From CAYRGS01 sp964423875 (GTDB taxonomy: Bacteria; UBA8248; JACPRG01; G963555815): a DNA stretch of 40,568 nt. The stretch lies in assembly GCA_964423875.1 (NCBI GenBank), contig CAYRGS010000020.1:1-40568 (forward strand), read 5' to 3'. Both the position numbers and the translations under genes were made by a program. Below the pieces are notes generated by a model. It was not told where the DNA came from and made no database searches. It worked only from the letters and a program-made list of their open reading frames with translations. Below, piece after piece: positions 1-8,709 of this stretch (position 1 is its first letter; each line of letters begins with the position of its first letter).

Positions 1-793
1 CTTCGGCGACCGTGCGGTTGATCGCCTCCTCGTCCGGATAAATCCCTCGCGCCTCCGCGCCCAAATCGATCAGGATCAGGTGCTCCACGTTCCCCTTGGC
101 CCCGGTGATGGGCGAGGCGGTCAGACCGGTCACGGGGAATTCCCTTTCCCGGAAAAACCGGATCAATCCGCGCAGGACCACAACGTGTTTTGCCGGGTCG
201 CGGACCACGCCCCCCTTTCCGACTTCCCCCTTTCCGACTTCGAACTGGGGCTTGACGAGGGCGACGATGCGTCCGGCCGGCTTCAGGACGGCGGCAACGG
301 GAGGGACGATCAGACGCAGTGAGATAAAAGAGACGTCCACCGTGGCCGCGTCGGGGGATTCGGGCAGGTCCACGCTGCGGAGCCGCCGCGCGTTCACGCC
401 CTCGAGGAGGGTGACCCGGGGATCGGTTCGGAGCCCCCAGTCGAGCTGGCCCCGTCCGACATCCAGGGCGATGACCCGCCGGGCCCCGGCCTCGAGCAGG
501 CAGTGCGTAAAACCGCCGGTGGAAGCCCCCACGTCCAGCCAGACCCGTCCCGACGCGTTGAGGCCGAACCGCTCGAGGGCGTGGGCCAGCTTGAGGCCGC
601 CGCGGCTGACGTAAGGGTTCGGATCACGGGTGACTTTGATGGAGGTTTCGGCGTCGAGGCTGGAGCCGGGCTTGAGATCCCGGCGACCCCCCGCCTCGAC
701 CACGCCTGCGAGGATAAGCGCCCGGGCGCGCTCCCGGGTCGCCGCCAGACCCTTGTCCACGAGGAGGCTATCGAGCCGCCGCCTTCTCCCCAT
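1..793 (-). CDS. tlyA: TlyA family rRNA (cytidine-2'-O)-methyltransferase, 3' end outside window
   Basis: An open minus-strand frame runs from an ATG at 793 to the left edge, giving 264 codons without a stop. The first 60 or so residues form an S4 RNA-binding domain starting MGRRRRLDSLLVDKG. Next come YVSRGGLKL, the SAM-binding loop LDVGASTGGFT (about residue 85), DVSFISL and VKPQFEVGKGEVGKGG. This S4-plus-FtsJ-fold order is the TlyA/hemolysin A family, which methylates 16S and 23S rRNA at cytidine 2'-OH. The family is usually about 250-270 residues, so only a few codons should be missing. The start overlaps the dxs 3' end by 26 bases, so translation is probably coupled to dxs at the end of the folD operon. 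The family call is secure. The exact methylation targets are inferred from the family. Confidence 0.9.
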   Translation of the reverse strand, partial: MGRRRRLDSLLVDKGLAATRERARALILAGVVEAGGRRDLKPGSSLDAETSIKVTRDPNPYVSRGGLKLAHALERFGLNASGRVWLDVGASTGGFTHCLLEAGARRVIALDVGRGQLDWGLRTDPRVTLLEGVNARRLRSVDLPESPDAATVDVSFISLRLIVPPVAAVLKPAGRIVALVKPQFEVGKGEVGKGGVVRDPAKHVVVLRGLIRFFREREFPVTGLTASPITGAKGNVEHLILIDLGAEARGIYPDEEAINRTVAE

Positions 794-2738
794 CCGGCGC
801 CGTCCTAACAAGCTCGGGTTGATGCTGGCTGAACCGGGAGTTGTTGATGAATTTCCGGGTCGATTCCACGATGCTCTCGGTGTCGATGCCGATGAGCCTG
901 TGGAGGATCTTCGGCGCGCCGTGGGGCACGAACGTGTCGGGGATCCCCAGGCGAAGGACCCGTGTGTTGCGCAACAGGCCCTGGTCCGCCAGGGACTCCA
1001 GGACGGCGCTGCCGAACCCGCCGGGCAGGGTGTGGTCCTCGAGGGTGATGAGCCGCCGGACGCCGCGGGCCAGACGCTGGATGATCTCCGCGTCCACCGG
1101 CTTTGCGAATCGCATGTTGACCACCGTCGCCTCGATTCCCTCCTCGGCCAGGACCGCCGCCGCCTCCAAGGATGGATGGACGGTTTTGCCGATGGCCAGT
1201 AGGGCGACGTGTCCGCCGTCGCGGAGGATCTCCCCTTTTCCGATCTCGAGCCGGCGGAACGCCTCGTCGAGCGGGACGCCCACACCCCCTCCCCGGGGAT
1301 AGCGGACGGCGGCCGGACCCGGATGCTCGATGGCCTTGTGCAGCATGTGCTGAAGCTCGTTCTCATCTTTCGGGGACATGATGACCATGTGGGGAAAGGC
1401 CCGAAGGTACGTCATGTCGTAGGCGCCGTGGTGCGTCGGACCGTCCTCGCCGACAACGCCTCCGCGGTCCAGGACGAACGTGACGGGCAGGTTCTGGAGG
1501 CAGACGTCGTGAAAGATCTGGTCGTAGGCCCTCTGGAGGAACGAGGAATAGATGGCGGCGACGGGTTTCATTCCCTCCGAGGCAAGCCCCGCGCAGAAGG
1601 CCACGCCGTGCTGCTCGGCGATGCCCACGTCGTAGAAGCGGTCGGGGTAAACCTCTTGGAATTTGTCGAGGCCCGTCCCGTCGGGCATGGCGGCGGTCAC
1701 GCCGATGATCCGCTCGTCGCGCTCGGCGAGGCGGATCAGGGTTTTTGCGAAAACGCTGGTGTAGGAGGGGGGCGCCGGGGGGGCGGACTTCTCGACCTTG
1801 CCGTTTTTCCTGCCCGGGGGCTGGGGTTTCTTCGCCGACACCCCGTGGTACTTCATGCGGTTCTCTTCGGCCGGCCGGTATCCCTTTCCCTTTTCCGTCA
1901 GGACGTGAACCAGCAGGGGGCCTTCGAACTGTTTGATGTTCTCGAAGGTCTGGATCAGGGCGCCCAGATTATGGCCCTGAATCGGACCGATGTACTTGTA
2001 TCCGAGCTCCTCGAAAATGATGCCCGGAGAGACGAGGGACTTGACCGCCTCTTCCAGCTTCCGGGCCACCTTGATCGCCGTGTTTCCGATGGCCGGGATC
2101 TGTTTCAGGAGCTTGATGAACTCCTTGCGAAGACTAACGAAGATGTGTCCGGTGAGGAGCCGGCTCAGGTAGGTGGAGAAAGCGCCCACGTTGGGGGCGA
2201 TGGACATTTTGTTGTCGTTGAGGATCAGAATGAAGTTCGTGTCCGAGGCCCCGGCGTTGTTCAGTCCCTCCATGGCGATTCCGGAGGTCAGCGCGCCGTC
2301 CCCGATGACCGCGATGACCCGGTGGTCTTTCCCCCGCATGTCCCGGGCTTCGGCGAGGCCGAAGGCGGTGGAGATCGACGTTCCCGCGTGCGCGGTCGTA
2401 AAGATGTCGTACGGGCTTTCCCCGCGCTTGGTGAACCCATAAAGCCCTTTGTACTGGCGGATGGTTTCGAACCGCTCCCGCCGCCCAGTGACGAGCTTGT
2501 GGGTGTACACCTGGTGCCCGACGTCCCAGAACACCTGGTCCTCGGGGGTGTTGAAAACGAAGTGCAGCGCCAGGGTGAGCTCGACCGAGCCCAGGTTGGC
2601 GCCCAGGTGCCCGCCGGTGACGGTGGTGGTGACGCGGACGATCTCGTCCCGGGCCTCAGCGGCCAGCTGCTCCAGCTGCGGAATCGTCAGGCGGCGCAGG
2701 TCTTCGGGGCTGTCGATGGTGTTGAGGATTTCGGACAT
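768..2738 (-). CDS. dxs: 1-deoxy-D-xylulose-5-phosphate synthase
   Basis: This thiamine-diphosphate enzyme condenses pyruvate with glyceraldehyde 3-phosphate, the first step of the MEP isoprenoid pathway. At 656 residues it is slightly longer than the usual 620-640. Visible motifs are GGHLGANLGSVELTLALHF near residue 42, DVGHQVYTHK near 72 and the TPP-binding GDG at 146-148, followed by LNDNKMSI about 25 residues later. The transketolase pyrimidine domain (VGIAEQHGVAFCAGLA, DRGGVVGEDGPTHHGAYD) and the C-terminal domain (LEDHTLPGGFGSAV) follow. The extra length is a polar C-terminal tail after HRLIGIDTESIV that encodes the tlyA overlap. It follows ispA in the same direction, 146 bases downstream, a sensible pairing because DXS feeds the prenyl-diphosphate pathway. 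The call is essentially certain. Confidence 0.97.
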   Translation of the reverse strand: MSEILNTIDSPEDLRRLTIPQLEQLAAEARDEIVRVTTTVTGGHLGANLGSVELTLALHFVFNTPEDQVFWDVGHQVYTHKLVTGRRERFETIRQYKGLYGFTKRGESPYDIFTTAHAGTSISTAFGLAEARDMRGKDHRVIAVIGDGALTSGIAMEGLNNAGASDTNFILILNDNKMSIAPNVGAFSTYLSRLLTGHIFVSLRKEFIKLLKQIPAIGNTAIKVARKLEEAVKSLVSPGIIFEELGYKYIGPIQGHNLGALIQTFENIKQFEGPLLVHVLTEKGKGYRPAEENRMKYHGVSAKKPQPPGRKNGKVEKSAPPAPPSYTSVFAKTLIRLAERDERIIGVTAAMPDGTGLDKFQEVYPDRFYDVGIAEQHGVAFCAGLASEGMKPVAAIYSSFLQRAYDQIFHDVCLQNLPVTFVLDRGGVVGEDGPTHHGAYDMTYLRAFPHMVIMSPKDENELQHMLHKAIEHPGPAAVRYPRGGGVGVPLDEAFRRLEIGKGEILRDGGHVALLAIGKTVHPSLEAAAVLAEEGIEATVVNMRFAKPVDAEIIQRLARGVRRLITLEDHTLPGGFGSAVLESLADQGLLRNTRVLRLGIPDTFVPHGAPKILHRLIGIDTESIVESTRKFINNSRFSQHQPELVRTAPDGEKAAAR

Positions 2739-2884
2739 TTCCGGTTAGCGCTCCTGGCAGCCATGCGGAACGAAAAGGGCTGAACACCGAGCCGGAGAGA
2801 CTTGGGGAAAATGACGGCGGGGACGGGATCCTTCGTCTGCCGATTCACCCGTTTTATTCGCACAAGGGAAAAGGTCCATGGCGA

Positions 2885-3781
2885 TTAAAGATCCCTTGCC
2901 ACAATGAACTGCGCGATGCCTCGAAGTGGCTCGGCCCCTTGCCCGAATGCGGTCAGCTCCGTAAGCGCTGAATCCACGAGATCGCGCGCGAGCTTCCGGG
3001 ATTCGCCGATTCCGAAGACCTTGGGATAGGTGGCCTTTCCGGCTTCCCGGTCGCTCCCCGCTGTCTTTCCAAGCCGTTGGGAGTCTCCTGTCTCGTCCAA
3101 TATATCATCGACGATCTGAAAAGCCAAGCCGATGTTCTGTCCGTACCGGCTGACGGCCCCGGCCTGTTCGTCGTCCGCCCCGCCCAGGACGGCCCCGCTC
3201 CAGGCGGAGACCCGGATCAACGCGGCGGTCTTGCTGTGGTGGATGTACTGCACGTCTTCCGGACCGGGTTGAACCCCCATGAATCTCAGATCAGCGGCCT
3301 GCCCGCCGATCATCCCCTCCACCCCGATGGCGCGGCATACCTCGCATACGACCTTCAGAATCAGCCGGGGGTCCAGGCCGTCCGTCCTTTCGGGGTCGGT
3401 CAGGATCTCGAAGGCGTGGGTCAGGAGGGCGTCGCCCGTGAGGATGGCCGTCGCCTCGCCGAACTGCTTGTGGCTCGTCGGCCGCCCGCGCCGGGTGTCG
3501 CTGTCATCCATCGCCGGCAGGTCGTCGTGGACGAGGGAATATGTGTGGATGAGCTCCAGGGCGGCGGCGAGGGGAAGGGCGGAGTCTCCGTCCCCTCCCA
3601 CGGCCTCGGCCCCGGCGATCGCCAGAATGGGCCGAAGCCGCTTTCCCCCGGCCATCAGACTGTGGCGCATGGCGGCGTAGAGGCCGTCCTCATCGGCCGG
3701 CGCGTCGAGGAAGGCCTCGATCCGGCGGTTCACCCGGTCGGCTTTCTCCCGCATGTAGGCGTCCAGATCAAACGCGGTCAT
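2885..3781 (-). CDS. ispA: Polyprenyl (farnesyl/geranylgeranyl) diphosphate synthase
   Basis: This trans-isoprenyl diphosphate synthase adds isopentenyl diphosphate to allylic diphosphates. The two aspartate-rich motifs that bind Mg-diphosphate are visible: DDLPAMDDSDTRRG near residue 86 and DDILDETGD near 225. Also present are GGKRLRP and KTAALIRVSAWSGA. Length and motifs match the bacterial IspA type of about 295-300 residues. I chose the ATG at 3781 (MTAFDLDAY) because GGGAG lies five bases before it. An in-frame ATG at 3793 would add four residues but has no ribosome site. It sits 48 bases after xseB and ahead of dxs, as in many deltaproteobacterial clusters. Product chain length (C15 or C20) cannot be read from the sequence with confidence. 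Confidence 0.95.
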   Translation of the reverse strand: MTAFDLDAYMREKADRVNRRIEAFLDAPADEDGLYAAMRHSLMAGGKRLRPILAIAGAEAVGGDGDSALPLAAALELIHTYSLVHDDLPAMDDSDTRRGRPTSHKQFGEATAILTGDALLTHAFEILTDPERTDGLDPRLILKVVCEVCRAIGVEGMIGGQAADLRFMGVQPGPEDVQYIHHSKTAALIRVSAWSGAVLGGADDEQAGAVSRYGQNIGLAFQIVDDILDETGDSQRLGKTAGSDREAGKATYPKVFGIGESRKLARDLVDSALTELTAFGQGAEPLRGIAQFIVARDL

Positions 3782-3829
3782 CGATTCTCCCATGAAGGGG
3801 CCCCCCGCCGCTCCGCTTGAGCGCGCGGG

Positions 3830-4096
3830 CTATTCGGCCTCGTCGAGGAGGGAAAGCGCCTCCCCGCTTTCCCCGGGTTCGTCGACCCGGCGACGCTCCA
3901 GCTTTTTGCCCTCCTTCTTGACCAGAATCTCGATCTTCTTCTCGGCGGACTCGAGGCGCTTGTGGCAGAGCTTGGAGAGTTTCACCCCCTCCTCGAACAG
4001 CGAAAGGGTCCGGTCCAGGTCCGCGTCCCCATCCTCGAGCGCCTGGACGATCTCCTCCAGGCGCGACAACGCCTCCTCAAAGCTTGGTTCTTTCAC
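3830..4096 (-). CDS. xseB: Exodeoxyribonuclease VII small subunit
   Basis: This 88-residue protein starts at a GTG that lies inside the 3' end of xseA (20-base overlap), so translational coupling is likely. The N-terminal EPSFEEALSRLEEIVQALE and LDRTLSLFEEGVKLSKLCH are the family signature, a two-helix bundle that binds the XseA large subunit. Exonuclease VII degrades single-stranded DNA from both ends. The C-terminal 25 residues (after VKKEGKKLERRR) are a charged extension longer than the core fold and probably disordered. The GTG start is supported by the exact match of the following residues to the family N-terminus and by the lack of a better upstream codon. Confidence 0.93.
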   Translation of the reverse strand: MKEPSFEEALSRLEEIVQALEDGDADLDRTLSLFEEGVKLSKLCHKRLESAEKKIEILVKKEGKKLERRRVDEPGESGEALSLLDEAE

Positions 4097-5468
4097 CGAT
4101 CCCCTCCTCCGGATGGACCTCCCGCACGCCGCACACCAGGCGCCCCGCGCCCAGGTCTACGCGGATTTCATCGCCCGCCGAAGCGGCCGACGCCTCCTTC
4201 AAGATCCGCAGGTCCGGAAGGAGGCGGCAAATTCCGTATCCCCGCCCCAGAATGGAGAGGGGGCTCGACGTCTCGAGGCGGCGGGCCAGGGAGGCGAACC
4301 GCTCGCGGAGCCACCGGTGCCGGTGCGCCACCGAGCGGAAGAGCGTCTCCTCGAGGCCCTCCGTTCTCAGGCGGAGCCGGGCTACGGTTCCCTTCGGGGC
4401 CGCCGTCAGCAGCCACCGGCCCACTGACTCCACGGCCCCGCGTCGCGCCCTCAGCTCCCGCGAGACCGCGACCCGGAGCCGCTCCTCCAGGAAGTCCACC
4501 TCTTGTTGTCTTTTGTGAAACATGTCCAGGGGCCGCCGGAACGGCCTCCGTTCCATCAGGGAATCCAGCTCCCCGCGCAGGGTCTCTGCTCGGGCCCCGA
4601 CCCTGGACGCCATCCGCCCCTCGATCTCCCTGAGCCGCGCGCTCAGGTCCGCGGTCCTCGGGACGGCCATCTCGGCCGCCGCCGTCGGCGTCGGGGCGCG
4701 GGCGTCCGCGACGAAATCGGCCACGGTGAAATCGACCTCGTGTCCAATCGCGCTGATGACTGGGATTCGCGAGGCGAAGATGGCCCGCGCCACCCCCTCT
4801 TCATTGAAGGCCCAGAGGTCTTCGATGGACCCCCCTCCGCGTCCGGCGATGATGACGTCCACGTCGTCCTGCCGGTTGAGGTCGGCGATAGCCCCGGCGA
4901 TCTCCGCCGCCGCCCCCGCCCCCTGGACGCGGACGGGCGCGATGAGGACCTGAACGCCGGGCGCCCAATCGTGGAGGATCCGGAGAATGTCCCGCACGGC
5001 GGCCCCCGAGAGCGAGGTCACGATCCCCACCCGCTTCGGGAAGAAGGGCAAGGGCCGCTTTCGGCCTTCGTCGAACAGGCCTTCCCTCCGGAGCCGCTCG
5101 CAGGTCTGCTGAAAGGCCAACTCGAGCGGGCCGACGCCCATCGGCTCGATGTGGTCCGCCGTGAGCTGGTACTCACCGCGGGGCTCGTAGACCGTGAGCC
5201 GTCCCCGCGCGAGGACTTGGAGGCCGTCCTCGAGATCGAAGCGCAGCCGCGAGGCGACCATGCGGAACAGGACCGTGCGAAGCTGGGCCTTTTCGTCCTT
5301 CAGGGTGAGGTACAGATGGCCGGAAGCGGGGCGGCGGAGGTTCGAGATCTCCCCTTCCACCCACACGTCAGGGTAGCCCGTCTCCAGGTGCTCGCGGATC
5401 TCCCGGGTGAGGGCCGAGACGGTGTAGACCTGCCGCTTGGCGGATTCCACCAGGTCGGGCGGGGTCAT
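4077..5468 (-). CDS. xseA: Exodeoxyribonuclease VII large subunit
   Basis: This is the 463-residue catalytic subunit of exonuclease VII. The N-terminal OB-fold shows YTVSALTREIREHLE, DVWVEGEISNLRRPASGH and YLTLKD. The nuclease domain shows KRVGIVTSLSGAAVRDIL, VDVIIAGRGGGSIEDLWAF and PVISAIGHEVDFTVADF. A helical C-terminal region follows, ending in the ILGRGYGICR stretch typical of the family. The open frame extends upstream into folD as far as 5765, but that part is Arg-rich shadow sequence. The ATG at 5468 begins MTPPDLVESAKRQVYTVS, the usual family N-terminus, 14 bases after the folD stop. It overlaps xseB by 20 bases and belongs to the folD operon. Confidence 0.95.
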   Translation of the reverse strand: MTPPDLVESAKRQVYTVSALTREIREHLETGYPDVWVEGEISNLRRPASGHLYLTLKDEKAQLRTVLFRMVASRLRFDLEDGLQVLARGRLTVYEPRGEYQLTADHIEPMGVGPLELAFQQTCERLRREGLFDEGRKRPLPFFPKRVGIVTSLSGAAVRDILRILHDWAPGVQVLIAPVRVQGAGAAAEIAGAIADLNRQDDVDVIIAGRGGGSIEDLWAFNEEGVARAIFASRIPVISAIGHEVDFTVADFVADARAPTPTAAAEMAVPRTADLSARLREIEGRMASRVGARAETLRGELDSLMERRPFRRPLDMFHKRQQEVDFLEERLRVAVSRELRARRGAVESVGRWLLTAAPKGTVARLRLRTEGLEETLFRSVAHRHRWLRERFASLARRLETSSPLSILGRGYGICRLLPDLRILKEASAASAGDEIRVDLGAGRLVCGVREVHPEEGIGERTKL

Positions 5469-5482
5469 CGCGATGGGGTCCG

Positions 5483-6361
5483 TCAGAGGGCTCGGGCGCC
5501 GGCGCCGGTTCCCCGCGTCTGGAATCGGTAGGCCTTCAGGGTGTTGTGCAAAAGCATGGTGATCGTCATCGGTCCGACGCCCCCGGGGACGGGCGTGATG
5601 GCGCCCGCCTTGTCCACGACCGCGTCGAAGTCCACGTCGCCGACCAGCTTGTCGTCCACGCGGTTGATGCCCACGTCGATGACGACGGCGCCGTCGCGGA
5701 TGTAGTCGGCGTCGATCATCCGGGCCCGGCCGATTGCGGCGACGACGATGTCCGCACGGCGGCACTCTTCCTTCAGGTCGCGCGTCTTGCTGTGGCAGAC
5801 GGTGACGGTAGCCGAGCGGTTGACGAACATCGCCGCCAAGGGTTTGCCGACGATCCGGCTTCGGCCCACCATGGCGACGTTTTTCCCCTGGATCTCGATC
5901 CCGGCGTGGTCCAGCATGGCGATGATGCCCGAGGGCGTCGCCGGGGCGAGGGCGTCTTCTCCCAGAAGCAGCTTTCCCAAGTTGATCGGGTGAAAACCGT
6001 CCACGTCCTTCTCCGGCCGTATTCGCTCGAGGACGGTCGCCTCGTCGATGTGATCGGGCAGGGGGAGCTGGATGAGGACGCCGTTGACGGCCGGGTCTTC
6101 GTTGAGCCGGTCGACAAGGGCGATGAGCGCGTCGGGGGAAATGTCGGCGGAGGGCCTTTCATCCTCCGTGTCGATCCCCGCCTTTTCGCAGGCCCTCTGC
6201 TTGTTCCGGACGTAGACGTGTGAGGCGGGATCGTCGCCGATGAGGACAACGGCCAGCCGGGGTTTGGGCGCGCCCGTCTCGAGGATCTCGTCGACCTCGC
6301 CCTTGAGCCGGTCGCGGATGGACTGGCCGATCTCTTTCCCGCTCAGGATTTCCGCGGACAT
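5483..6361 (-). CDS. folD: Bifunctional methylenetetrahydrofolate dehydrogenase / methenyltetrahydrofolate cyclohydrolase
   Basis: FolD interconverts 5,10-methylene-, methenyl- and 10-formyl-tetrahydrofolate in one-carbon metabolism in the cytoplasm. The catalytic Y50xxxK54 pair sits in YVRNKQRAC. QLPLPDHID and EKDVDGFHPINLGKL follow, then the NADP-binding segment VGRSRIVGKPLA and the closing signature PVPGGVGPMT. At 292 residues it matches the family. A good ribosome site (AAGGA) lies six bases before the ATG. It is the first gene after the promoter at 6409-6438 and appears to lead the operon through tlyA. The last residues (TRGTGAGARAL) are a short unconserved tail. Confidence 0.97.
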   Translation of the reverse strand: MSAEILSGKEIGQSIRDRLKGEVDEILETGAPKPRLAVVLIGDDPASHVYVRNKQRACEKAGIDTEDERPSADISPDALIALVDRLNEDPAVNGVLIQLPLPDHIDEATVLERIRPEKDVDGFHPINLGKLLLGEDALAPATPSGIIAMLDHAGIEIQGKNVAMVGRSRIVGKPLAAMFVNRSATVTVCHSKTRDLKEECRRADIVVAAIGRARMIDADYIRDGAVVIDVGINRVDDKLVGDVDFDAVVDKAGAITPVPGGVGPMTITMLLHNTLKAYRFQTRGTGAGARAL

Positions 6362-6408
6362 GATTTTCCTTGGAGATTGAAGTGGGCAACGACACGGTCA
6401 GGAGCGAA

Positions 6409-6438
6409 ATTCTAAGTTTTGGGTCTTGGGGATGTCAA
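6409..6438 (-). promoter_or_regulatory. Sigma70-like promoter before folD
   Basis: Read on the minus strand, TTGACA (6433-6438) is followed after 18 bases by TAGAAT (6409-6414). This is a perfect -35 and a one-mismatch -10, lying in the gap between the histidine kinase stop and folD. It would start a transcript about 40 bases before the folD ATG and could drive the whole folD-to-tlyA cluster. Confidence 0.7.
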
Positions 6439-6459
6439 GGCGCGGAGACCGGCGGGCGC

Positions 6460-8082
6460 TCAACCCTGAGAGGGGTCGCCTCCGCCCCCATGATGTCGGG
6501 TCGCTCCTGACACGCTCAGGGGTTTCGTCCCGGGGTGGCTGTTTTCTCCCGAAGCGGGCAATTCCTCGACTGGGATCTCGAAACTGAGCGTGCTGCCGGG
6601 CCGCCGGGCGCCGTCTTCCGGCCCGTTCGGGTCCGCCGTCTGCGATTCGGCCCAGATGCGGCCTCCGTGGGCTTCGACCATCCGCTTGGCGATGGGCAGT
6701 CCCAGGCCGGAGCCCTGTCGGCTGGCCGCATCCTCCGCCCGGTAGAATTTGTCGAAGATTCGTTCCAGGTTTTCCCCGGGGATTCCCGTTCCGGTGTCCG
6801 AGACGGAGATCCGCAGCACCCGTGCTCCCTCGTCCGCCGAAGCCGAGGCCCGGCGCAAGCCCGCGCGGATGCGGACCTCACCGCCCGGCGGGGTGAACTT
6901 GACGGCATTGCTGAGCAGGTTGGTCAGGACCCCCTGGATCTTGACGCCGTCCACCTTCATGAGGGGGAGGTTCTCATCCACCTCCTTCCGGAGGCCGACG
7001 GAGGCTTGGAGGGCGATGGGCCGGATCTCCTCGACCGCGGCGTCGATCAGCGCCTCCATCCGCCAGGGGCTCAGGTTGAGCTTCATCATGTCGGCCTCGA
7101 GCTTTGCCAGCTTCAGGAGGTCGTCGATGAGGCGGAGGATCTTGTCGTTTCCCTCCCGGGCGATCCGCAGGAGCTTGGACTGCTCGGCGGTCAGCGGGCC
7201 CGGAATGCCGTCGAGCATAAGCTGATGGGCCTCCCGGACCGATGTCATGGGGGTGCGCAGCTCATGCGAGATCGCGGAAAAGAACTCGGCCTTCGTCTGG
7301 TCGAGGGAGCGCAGTCGGTTGGCCATCCGGTTGAAGGACCGGGCTAGGTGCGCCAGCTCATCGTCGCCCGAATCGGGAACGGGATGTTCGAAATCGCCCT
7401 GGGCGACGCGGAAGGTCCCTCCTCGCAGGGCCTTGAGCGGGCGGCCGATGTGGCGGGCCATCAGCCAAGCGATGAGCAACGCGGCCGCCGCCGCGGCGAC
7501 ACAGAGACCGAGCAAAACCTGACTCGCTCGGCGGGCCATGGCGTTGGATTCGGCCGTCCGCCGATTCGCCTGGGCTTCCGCGGCCGACCGCAGGTCGGCC
7601 AGTTGGCCCAGCATCGAGTCGAAATAGCCGTTCAGACGGGCCTTGATGTCGGCCGCGCCGGAGCGGAGACCGCTTCGTCCCTTCCCGATTTTTCCTTTTG
7701 CCGCCAGAAGCTCGAGCGCCTGTTCGTAATCGCTGTGCTGATCCGTGAAAAAGGCCAGGGGCCCCTTCAGCCGGGGGGAAAGCTTCCGATCCAGGAGCAT
7801 CCGGGTCCGGGAGCGGATCTCCGCGCCCTTTTTGCGCGCGAGGGTCATGTAATCCGGGTCCGCGGTGACCCCGAACTGCTTTTCGCTCCGGACCTGGGCG
7901 AGCAGGTCGTCCCGCAGACGCCTGGTCTGGATGATGAGGTGCAAGTCCGTTCGCAGGATGGAGGCGGTCAATTCACTCATGGCCTGGAGACGAACTATGG
8001 CGTACAGGCTCAAACCGACGGCCAGGAGGATGACCGTCAGGTATCCCCAGAAGATCTTCTTCGCGATGGACCCGAGGAACAT
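6460..8082 (-). CDS. Membrane sensor histidine kinase (HAMP-HisKA-HATPase)
   Basis: A 540-residue two-component sensor. A membrane helix (about residues 10-30) and a second (about 188-209) flank a periplasmic, mostly helical sensor region of about 155 residues. A HAMP linker follows (IGRPLKALRGGTFRVAQGDF, then ELAHLARSFNRMANRL). The phospho-acceptor H273 is in FFSAISHELRTPMTSV. The ATP-binding domain shows the N box LTNLLSNAVKFTPPGG, G1 SVSDTGTGIP, F box IFDKFYR and G2 GSGLGLPIAKRMVEAHGG. The last 40 residues are a polar tail. No response regulator gene is adjacent, so it is an orphan in this window. The closest regulator gene, at 24766-26202, is too far away to pair on position alone. Signal and partner are unknown. 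Confidence 0.92.
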   Translation of the reverse strand: MFLGSIAKKIFWGYLTVILLAVGLSLYAIVRLQAMSELTASILRTDLHLIIQTRRLRDDLLAQVRSEKQFGVTADPDYMTLARKKGAEIRSRTRMLLDRKLSPRLKGPLAFFTDQHSDYEQALELLAAKGKIGKGRSGLRSGAADIKARLNGYFDSMLGQLADLRSAAEAQANRRTAESNAMARRASQVLLGLCVAAAAAALLIAWLMARHIGRPLKALRGGTFRVAQGDFEHPVPDSGDDELAHLARSFNRMANRLRSLDQTKAEFFSAISHELRTPMTSVREAHQLMLDGIPGPLTAEQSKLLRIAREGNDKILRLIDDLLKLAKLEADMMKLNLSPWRMEALIDAAVEEIRPIALQASVGLRKEVDENLPLMKVDGVKIQGVLTNLLSNAVKFTPPGGEVRIRAGLRRASASADEGARVLRISVSDTGTGIPGENLERIFDKFYRAEDAASRQGSGLGLPIAKRMVEAHGGRIWAESQTADPNGPEDGARRPGSTLSFEIPVEELPASGENSHPGTKPLSVSGATRHHGGGGDPSQG

Positions 8083-8384
8083 CCTTATTCTTTTCCTCTT
8101 TTTATCCTCCGGCCGGGAGAAAATTCCGGGAGGCGTCCGCTGCGGGTCGGAGGATCAATATATTACACGAGATCGATTGGGATTGGAGACGAGCAGACAT
8201 TTGCGATTTGCGTGTGCGGGCGTTTTTTGGACCCTTCCGTGTTGGTCGAAGACCCAAGTCCGCGGAGGGTGAGAGCCGACCGGCGCCCGCTCCACCAGGG
8301 GTCCACAGGGGGGGAGGAGGGATAGGGGGGTCAAGCCTTCAAGGCTCGTCCCGCGCGGATCCCTCTCCTGACGGTTTCCGCCGC
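8083..8384. other. Non-coding gap between histidine kinase and small hypothetical gene
   Basis: About 300 bases with no convincing gene on either strand. The stretch nearest the kinase is AT-rich (around 8155-8165) and probably holds its promoter, but I could not find a good -35/-10 pair. A 13-base near-palindrome (AGCCTTCAAGGCT) sits at about 8333-8345. Confidence 0.4.
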
Positions 8385-8612
8385 TTACCGACACTTGTGC
8401 AAGTACGCGTTGATCCAGGTTCTCGCGTGTCTCACGGCGACGTTTTCCGCCACCGTTGAAGTCGGGAATTCCGGCGGGCCGTAGTACTCGAAGACGGTTT
8501 TTCCATCCTTCGAAATTTTGAGGTTGAACATCCACCGCCCGGCGTCGCCATTCCGGGTTGTTTCGACCTCGTAGTCGTACCCATTGTACTGTAAGGTTGC
8601 CTGTTCCTTCAT
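8385..8612 (-). CDS. Small hypothetical protein (75 aa)
   Basis: Unrecognised family. The protein begins MKEQATLQYNGYDYEVETT and reads as alternating strands followed by a helix (AENVAVRHARTWINAYL), a compact alpha/beta layout with no signal peptide or membrane segment. A ribosome site (CGGGAG) lies about nine bases before the ATG. The gene follows a minus-strand terminator (8637-8672), so it is either transcribed by readthrough or has its own start in the short gap. Codon use and composition match the neighbours. I judge it real because of the ribosome site and protein-like sequence, but give no function. Confidence 0.6.
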   Translation of the reverse strand: MKEQATLQYNGYDYEVETTRNGDAGRWMFNLKISKDGKTVFEYYGPPEFPTSTVAENVAVRHARTWINAYLHKCR

Positions 8613-8630
8613 CTTTCGCGTCTCCCGAGA

Positions 8631-8672
8631 ATTAAAAGGGGCGGCGCCGGCAGGGAGTCGGACGCCGCCCCT
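8631..8672 (-). terminator. Rho-independent terminator, minus strand
   Basis: AGGGGCGGCG at 8637-8646 and CGCCGCCCCT at 8663-8672 form a perfect 10-bp stem with a 16-base loop. On the minus strand the stem is followed directly by TTTTAATT. It closes the gene at 8710-9561, and this supports the minus strand as the coding strand there. Confidence 0.85.
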
Positions 8673-8709
8673 CGGATGCGCCGAGGCCGCATGGGGAGTT
8701 GCGGTTGTC

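Noticed and set aside
1209..2783. Long plus-strand frame (524 codons) opposite dxs
   Set aside because: It is the reverse shadow of dxs, without ribosome site or known motif. The minus-strand protein is a clear DXS.
5469..5765. N-terminal extension of exonuclease VII large subunit
   Set aside because: The extra part overlaps folD in another frame and is Arg/His-rich shadow sequence. The 5468 start gives the family N-terminus.
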